From assembly GCA_946811695.1 (NCBI GenBank), contig OX328126.1:6718962-6782961 (forward strand): a DNA stretch of 64,000 nucleotides, in the 5' to 3' direction. Below, one piece after another: positions 57,305-64,000 of the stretch (within the stretch, counting starts at the first letter, position 1; each line of letters begins with the position of its first letter). The notes under the pieces are model-generated. The model searched no databases and had not been told where the DNA came from. It was given only the letters and a program-made list of their open reading frames with translations. Origin of the DNA: Gonocerus acuteangulatus. Lineage: Eukaryota; Arthropoda; Insecta; Hemiptera; Coreidae. The position numbers and the translations under genes are program-made.

Positions 57305-57639
57305 GGGGCGAGGTTAGCTCAGTGGTAATATGCTGGAGGACCTGAGTTCAAATCCCGAGCAAACACTCACGTTTTATTCTTCTAGTGTCTTCGTTCATGG
57401 GTTGAATTCGGCCTCCCAGGCCGTCCCTAGGCCAACCCAGCCTTTAATTAATTTATTAACGGGTAACTTGGAGCTAATGACCCTAGCAGTCGAAGCAGCA
57501 AGGGGCAAATCAGGCGGACGGAGTATAGTGCTGACCACACTACCTCCCTAGTGTGCCATACGGTCAAGAATCAAATACCTCTATAGTATCTGCCCCTGAG
57601 GGCCCTCGTGGCCTGTTACGGGACTGATTTTTTTTTTAA
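57305..57639 (+). mobile_element. SINE2 copy b with clear target duplication
   Basis: Head ggggcgaggttagctcagtg, internal deletion after gtggta, box B region gagttcaaatcc, body as in copy a, end ctgttacgggactga plus a T run. Flanked by the 12-bp duplication gttaccttattg at 57293-57304 and 57640-57651. The target is the first unit of the 54-bp array. Confidence 0.88.
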
Positions 57640-59690
57640 GTTACCTTATTGCCTATATATTTATATTATGCATATATTATTACATTGCATTATGTTACCT
57701 TATTGTCTATATGTATATTTACATTATGTATATATTACTAGATTGCATTCATTAGATAACCTTATTGCCTATATATTTATATTATGCATATATTATTACA
57801 TTACATTACATTACCTTATTGTCTATATATTTACATTATGTATATATTACTAGATTGCATTCATTAGATAACCTTATTGTCTATATATTTATATTATGCA
57901 TATATTATTACATTGCATTATATTACCTTATTGTCCATATATTTACATTATGTATATATTACTAGATTGCATTAGATAACCTTATTGTCTATATATTTAC
58001 ATTATGTATATATTACTAGATTGCATTAGATAACCTTATTGTATATATATATTAACATTATGTATATATTACTAGATTGCATTAGATAACCTTATTGTCT
58101 ATATATTTACATTATGTATATATTACTAGATTGCATTAGATAACCTTATTTTCTATATATTTACATTATGTATATATTACTAGATTGCATTAGATAACCT
58201 TATTGTCTATATATTTACATTATGTATATATTACTAGATTGCATTAGATAACCTTATTGTCTATATATTAACATTATGTATATATTACTAGATTGCATTA
58301 GATAACCTTATTGTCTATATATTAACATTATGTATATATTACTAGATTGCATTAGATAACCTTATTGTCTATATATTTACATTATGTATATATTACTAGA
58401 TTGCATTAGTTAACCTTATTGTCTATATATTTACATTATTTATATATTACAAGATTGCATTAGATAACCTTATTGTCTATATATTTACATTATGTATATA
58501 TTACTAGATTGCATTAGATAACCTTATTGTATATATATATTAACATTATGTATATATTACAAGATTGCATTAGATAACCTTATTGTCTATATATTTACAT
58601 TATGTATATATTACTAGATTGCATTAGATAACCTTATTGTATATATATATTAACATTATTTATATATTACAAGATTGCATTAGATAACCTTATTGTATAT
58701 ATATATTAACATTATGTATATATTACTAGATTGCATTAGATAACCTTATTGTATATATATATTAACATTATGTATATATTACAAGATTGCATTAGATAAC
58801 CTTATTGTCTATATATTTACATTATGTATATATTACTAGATTGCATTAGATAACCTTATTGTATATATATATTAACATTATTTATATATTACAAGATTGC
58901 ATTAGATAACCTTATTGTATATATATATTAACATTATGTATATATTACTAGATTGCATTAGATAACCTTATTGTATAGATATATTAACATTATGTATATA
59001 TTACAAGATTGCATTAGATAACCTTATTGTCTATATATTTACATTATGTATATATTACTAGATTGCATTAGATAACCTTATTGTATATATATATTAACAT
59101 TATGTATATATTACTAGATTGCATTAGATAACCTTATTGTATATATATATTAACATTATGTATATATTACTAGATTGCATTAGATAACCTTATTGTATAT
59201 ATATATTAACATTATGTATATATTACTAGATTGCATTAGATAACCTTATTGTATATATATATTAACATTATGTATATATTACTAGATTGCATTAGATAAC
59301 CTTATTGTATATATATATATTAACATTATGTATATATTACAAGATTGCATTAGATAACCTTATTGTCTATATATTTACATTATGTATATATTACAAGATT
59401 GCATTAGATAACCTTATTGTATATATATATTAACATTATGTATATATTACAAGATTGCATTAGATAACCTTATTGTCTATATATTTACATTATGTATATA
59501 TTACTAGATTGCATTAGATAACCTTATTGTCTATATATTAACATTATGTATATATTACTAGATGCATTAGATAACCTTATGGTCTATATATTTACATTAT
59601 GTATATATTACTAGATTGCATTAGATAACCTTATTGTCTATATATTTACATTATCTATACGTTATTACATTGCATTATATTACCAAATTG
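57640..59690 (+). repeat. 54-56-bp A+T-rich tandem array, about 37 units
   Basis: Core attgcattagataaccttat followed by tgtctatatatttacattat and gtatatattactag. A second form has tgtatatatatattaacatt. The two forms alternate irregularly; units at both edges are the most diverged (gcatatattattacattgca forms at 57640-57960). Confidence 0.92.
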
Positions 59691-59844
59691 TCTATTTATT
59701 TAGATAACAGTATACTTAAAATATTTTTTTATATTATATACACACATACGTATATATACATATATATTCCACTTATCTTTTTTGTTTTCTTGAATGGTTT
59801 TCTGTCAGAAGGTCGAGAAAGCAGTACACTCTTGGTTCACATTT

Positions 59845-60010
59845 ACTACTTTATTTGTTATGTTTCGCCCGACATGTTTTGTGCATTTTTCGCACCTCTT
59901 CAGGAGCTTTCCTATGCAACAATATTTTTTTGTAAATCTTAAATTTATATTTTTACACCAAACGGCACGAAACATGTCGGGCAAAACATATCAAATAAAG
60001 TAGAATAAAA
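59845..60010. repeat. Inverted pair with Penelope/hammerhead-like motif
   Basis: About 59845-59897 and about 59958-60005 are complements (core cccgacatgtttcgtgc). On the minus strand the left arm reads CTGAAGA (about 59900), a GTGC/GCAC stem and AAAACATGTC; on the plus strand the right arm reads GGCAC, GAAACATGTC, GGG but lacks the CTGANGA half. Probably a broken Penelope-like terminal repeat. Confidence 0.45.
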
Positions 60011-60069
60011 TAGAATAATCATTATTTCCAAATAATCCTTTTCGAGATTTGGACACATCTTATAATAAT

Positions 60070-60478
60070 ATTATAATACATTTAATAATAATATATAATA
60101 AATCTATTTCAAAAAATTCTTCAGTTGTATAACAAGTTCTTTGTCGGAGTATTATTTTCAGTTTCTGGATAAGTCTTTTGCTCGGCTGGATGTTTCTTAA
60201 TCCCTCAGGCAGGAAATTGAACAAAACCCAACCACTAAACTCCACTCCTTTCCTATAAACGTTGTCATATATTTCTGAATTTTTCTTTTTCTTTTTTGGA
60301 GTGTAGAGTAGTAGTGGTCATCTCCATGAATTTTAAATTGGGATAAATTATTTTTCACATATTTTACTATTGCTAAAATATACAGCGAGGGTAGTGTTAA
60401 AATTCCTATTTGTTCAAAGTATTTCCTTCTTGATGTTCTTCTTTGTAGTTTCAAGATATGCCTTACAATCCTCTTTTG
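60070..60478 (-). pseudogene. Third LINE family, reverse-transcriptase C-terminus
   Basis: Minus strand from 60478: QKRIVRHILKLQRRTSRRK, then FEQIGILTLPSLYILAIVK and YVKNNLSQF, the standard ending of CR1/Jockey-superfamily reverse transcriptases. A frame change near 60245 continues as EFSGWVLFNFLPEGLRNIQ and KLIIL-type tail with YTTEEFFE. It is the 3' continuation of the LINE pieces at 62253-62345 and 62753-63715. No RNase H. Stop and frameshift make it inactive. Confidence 0.75.
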
Positions 60479-60616
60479 TATTAGCGCGGTTCCTCCCTCC
60501 CCCATAGGGAGGAACCCCGCTTATAAGGTTGATACAATGAAACAATCCGAAAGTGCCGACTAGAAAATTTCGCGTTTCAGAACCCCTAGAGACCGAAAAT
60601 AACGGTGGTTCAAATT

Positions 60617-60707
<91 letters not shown>

Positions 60708-62252
60708 CTGTTCGCTCATTTCTGGCTTCCCTAATGGTCCGATTGTGATGAAATTTGGTACAAAAATCCGTCGTCCAATTTAAAAGGTCAAGTTCGTTAT
60801 CCAGCAGAATCCGCCCACTGGAAGATGGCGTTTGGAGCGAAATTCGCGCAAAAAAAATCGTAACGCTTACGTTTTTGAGTTCATAAGCTTGTAAGTACTC
60901 GTTTTATAGGCTTCTTGGGCTAGGAAAACGAATGAAATCATTTTCAAGGCGATAGCTTTAACCGTTTTCGAGAAAATTGGAAAAATAGTTTTTGAATACC
61001 GTTTTTGCTTTGGGTACTTAGAATCATGGGATTCAGTTGAAACATTTTCTGCATGTTCTACTTTCATTAAAACTAATATGTTGAAATTTTTGTTACGTTT
61101 CGAGTTTAGTAAGGGTTAGAATAAAATATTTTATTAACAGACATAAAAAGTTTTGGTAACTTTGTATACTTTCCTTAATATCTCGAAAAAGGTTGAAAAT
61201 CTTGGTAAACGGAAGAATACCATTAGAAAGCTTATTAAATGCTCTAAAAAAAAGGTTCTAATGAAAGTTTTGATTAGGCGATGTCAATCGGAGAAATAAG
61301 AGCTTAAAACTTTAAAGTAATTGATTTCGCTTATTCGAAATGTTCTTTTTGTCTGTTTTTTATTCCTTGTTATTTTTTAATTGCTTATTGTTGGACAATG
61401 TATTTGAAAATAAAACAGGTTAAGAAAAATAAGAAAAACAATTTAATGTTAGAGATATGGATTTCCAAGATATATAGCTTTTCAACTGCCTAGCGTCCTT
61501 CATAGGGAGGGTATTTTGTCTTTGATTTTGGTACTTAGAATTATGGGATACAGTTGAAACATTTTCTGCATGTTCGAGTTTCATCAACACTAATATGTTG
61601 AAATTTTTGTTACGTTTAGAGTAAAGGAAGGGTTAGAATAAAATATTTTATTAACAGACAAAAAAAGTTTTGGTAACTTTGTATAATTTCGTTAGTACCT
61701 CGAAAACCGTTGACAATCTTGTGAAGCGGAAGATTACCATTCGAAAGCTTACTAAATGCTCTACTAAAAAGGTTCTGAAGAAAGTTTTAATTAGGCGATG
61801 TCAATCGGAGAAATAAGTGCTTAAAGCTTTAAATTAATTGATTTCGTTTATTCCAATGATTCTTTTTGTCTGTTTTATTTCTTGTTATTTTTTAATTGCT
61901 TATAGTTGGATAATGTATTTGACAATAAAACTGGTTAAGTAAAATAACAAAAACAATTTATTGTTAGAAATATAGATTTCCAAGATTCCAAGACCTTGTC
62001 ACTAGCGGGTCCGTTTCTAGAGTAGCAGACCCTTCCAGGTAAGATTGTAAATCATGACCTTTCAAGACTTTACTACTCACAGGAATGGCGTTAGTGACCT
62101 TAAGGGTTGACACGCCATTATAATAATTAATTAAAAAAAAAAGACTGGTGGAACCAAAATAATAACTGCTTCTATTTTAATCTTTCCAAATTAGTCTAGG
62201 GATATGAACGGAACCGCGCTAAGATGATGCAGTCCTGCGAGACGGACTTTTA
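60479..62252 (+). mobile_element. Element A copy A3 (inserted in LINE)
   Basis: Starts ta then TTAGCGCGGTTCC, the conserved hairpin (60488-60516), the TA microsatellite, the tttgtctgttcgctc module and repeated internal modules, and ends GGAACCGCGCTAA (62211-62223), gcagtcctgcgagacggact and T run. The host LINE reads QLYGMELWGNKLEAIQIF up to 62253 and QKRIVR from 60478, so A3 split it between adjacent codons. It contains a small A-tailed insertion at 62070-62140. Non-coding. Confidence 0.78.
62070..62140 (+). mobile_element. 71-bp A-tailed retroposed scrap in A3
   Basis: Flanked by aagact at 62064-62069 and 62141-62146; ends in about ten A. Copy A1 has the uninterrupted text ttcaagactggtggaacc. 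The 3' end of an unidentified retroposon. Confidence 0.7.
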
Positions 62253-62345
62253 AAAGATTTGGATGGCTTCCAATTTGTTACCCCATAATTCCATGCCATA
62301 TAATTGTAATTAGAAAATCCCATCATATATTTTTATTAAATCCTT
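62253..62345 (-). pseudogene. Third LINE family, thumb fragment
   Basis: Minus strand: L-I-K-I-Y-D-G-I-F then a stop and LQLYGMELWGNKLEAIQIF, the region between the reverse-transcriptase palm and the KRIVR block. It lies between two element A insertions and links 62753-63715 to 60070-60478. Confidence 0.7.
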
Positions 62346-62481
62346 TATGGTCAACTTGTTTTAAAAGTTCAAGACAATTGGTTTTGGCCAATGGGCCTTT
62401 TTCCCTATCGGTCTTTCAAGACATGTAATCAAGAACAAAATTATAAAAAAATACTGGATGTATTGTGTAATTTTCGAATAA

Positions 62482-62538
<57 letters not shown>

Positions 62539-62752
62539 GAGATATGGATTTCCAAGATATAGTTTTTCAACTGCTTAGCGGGATCCTTCCTATGGAGGGT
62601 TGGCCGACCCGTCCAGGTAAGATCGTAAATCAAGACCTATCTAGAAATGTGGACCCAAAATAATAACAGCTTCTATTTTAATCATTCTAAATGAGTCTAG
62701 GGATAAGAACGGAACCGGGCTAAGATGCTGCAGTTCCTGCGAGTCGGACTTT
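62346..62752 (+). mobile_element. Short element A-type right end (A4)
   Basis: Has the gagatatggatttccaaga block, a cctatggagggttggccgac block, ccaggtaagatcgtaaatca, then agggataagaacggaacc and gggctaagatgctgcagttc ending cggacttttttt at about 62752. The left end is unclear: 62346-62480 is not A-like, and a TA microsatellite (62484-62532) precedes the A-like part. It interrupts the same LINE as A3. Confidence 0.6.
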
Positions 62753-63715
62753 TTTTAATCTTGTCTATATGCTTCTGCCAGCTGAGATTATTATCAAGTA
62801 TTAGCCCAAGAAATTTTATATTACTTTCTTGTTCTATTTTTGTTTAATAAATAGCTATATTTAAAGATGTTTCATTTTTTCCTATTGCTGAAAAATGTAT
62901 ATATTTTTTTTTTTTTTTTAATATTAAGTTTTAATTTATAATTTTTTATCCATGTGTCCAGTTTGTCTAGTGTCTGTTCTGATATCCTTTTAATTTCTTC
63001 ATGTGTCTTTCCCGAAACAAACATCTGCAACAACGACATATGCATAGAGAAAAACTTTAGCATTTTCTAAATAAGACACCAAGTCATTTATGTAGAGTAG
63101 GAAAAGCAGCGGACCCAAAACAGAACCTTGTGGGACACCTCTCTTTACATTTTTCATTTCTGATTTATTGCTTTCGCTATTTACTACCACATACTGCTTC
63201 CTATTATTTAGATATGATTCTAATAGGTTTTTTGCGTTTCCTCGAATACCAAAATCCTGTAATTTTTTTATTAATATTTTATGATCAACCAGATCAAAAG
63301 CTTTTGAAAGCTCAGCAAATATAGCTATACATTTCTCTTTTTTGTCTATTTTTTCCCTAATTTCATTTGTCAGTCTTATTATTGCATTAACGGCCGATTT
63401 CTTTTTACGGAAACGTTATTGATTTTCTGCAAGGATGCTTTTTTGTTCAATCCAGCTTACTAGTCTTGTACTTATGGCTTGCTCAAATATTTTTGATAAA
63501 ATTGGTAAAATTGCTTACTGGACGGAAATTTTCAATATTCTTACTTTTCTGCACTGGCTTTATCTTAGCAATTTTCAAATCATCAGGAAATGTTCCTTCA
63601 GAGAAACAAAAATTAATTATTCTCTTGATAGGTTTCTCAATTAGTAAATGTGAACCAAGAGTGTACTCCTTTATCGACTCCCTGCCAGAAAAACAAACAA
63701 GAAAAAGTGGAAAAT
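62753..63715 (-). pseudogene. Third LINE family, reverse transcriptase core
   Basis: Minus strand, several frames. From 63620: EGTFPDDLKIAKIKPVQKSK and IENFRPVSNF. At 63190-63420: RKKKSAVNAIIRLTNEI, then FAELSKAFDLVDHKILIKKL (motif A with Glu where most families have Asp), FGIRGNAKNLLESYLNNRKQ, RGVPQGSVLGPLLFLLYIND. Then VFLYAYVVVAD where the catalytic YADD is expected, and IKFLGLILDNNLSWQKHIDK up to 62753. The altered YADD, a stop after LAENQ and frame breaks show a dead copy. The order and wording fit the CR1/Jockey superfamily; I cannot place it more exactly. Target-primed reverse transcription when intact. Confidence 0.8.
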
Positions 63716-63740
63716 ATATATCGGGTCATCTTTCACAAGA

Positions 63741-63803
<63 letters not shown>

Positions 63804-64000
63804 TAGATTACACGATGTTAAAGTATTTTGAGTATATTTACATTATGTTTATTTTTATTCCAGGTATTTTAATATTTAAAAAAAATTAAATAACCAACCT
63901 CGAAAAGTACATTACGTCTGAATGTCCTTAAAATGAGCAATGCGACCAATTGAATCCTTTGCTATAAATCTGATAATGGATATCTTTCTACAAACCTGTT
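63716..64000. other. TA microsatellite and A+T-rich end
   Basis: (TA)n at about 63744-63798, then A+T-rich sequence with nothing recognised to the window end. Confidence 0.6.

Overview
This is a eukaryotic, very probably arthropod (insect-like), A+T-rich intergenic window. I found no host protein-coding gene, no rRNA and no genuine tRNA gene. Almost everything recognisable is mobile DNA or tandem repeat: three kinds of LINE (an RNase H-bearing I-group-like family, a Jockey-like element and a third, CR1/Jockey-superfamily-like family), two tRNA-derived SINE families, one Helitron remnant, several hAT-type elements with clean 8-bp target duplications, a Harbinger-like MITE, Tc1/mariner-superfamily remnants, Penelope-like fragments carrying hammerhead-type RNA folds, and an abundant family that I could not classify, here called element A. 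The organism inference rests only on this repeat content.

Layout. 1-8.7 kb: a 5.2-kb foldback element (FB1, 715-5879, TA target duplication) carrying an element A copy in its left arm, followed by an inverted, end-less copy of A. 8.7-10.2 kb: a small inverted-repeat element holding a SINE and a 62-bp array. 10.3-15.5 kb: truncated RNase H LINEs, a palindromic pair of reverse-transcriptase scraps and a SINE. 15.5-20 kb: two MITEs and an unexplained GC-richer block (17.0-18.5 kb). 20.3-21.5 kb: a 45-bp array. 21.5-27.9 kb: an RNase H LINE split by element A. 28.9-32.1 kb: a 3.25-kb hAT element with a dead transposase. 35.1-38.05 kb: a 41-bp array of exactly 73 periods. 38.4-42.6 kb: a nearly full-length but broken Jockey-like LINE. 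43.4-48.1 kb: SINE2 copies among diverged A pieces. 48.3-49.7 kb: a collapsed Helitron. 50.3-51.8 kb: a 138-bp array. 52.4-54.3 kb: a DDE transposase gene with a five-fold internal repeat, interrupted by a hAT element. 57.6-59.7 kb: a 54-bp array. 60-63.7 kb: a third LINE split by element A.

How the parts fit. The window is a stack of nested insertions whose order can be read. Taking out element A from the RNase H LINE, or the hAT from the transposase gene, gives continuous reading frames, and one arm of FB1 preserves the empty site for the A copy in the other arm. Every autonomous coding sequence seen is broken, so any element still moving would depend on proteins made elsewhere. The best candidates for undescribed biology are element A (asymmetric ends, precise insertion, at least three large copies), FB1 with motifs paired at exactly 30 bp in both arms, and two related Penelope-like fragments that conserve a hammerhead-type fold.
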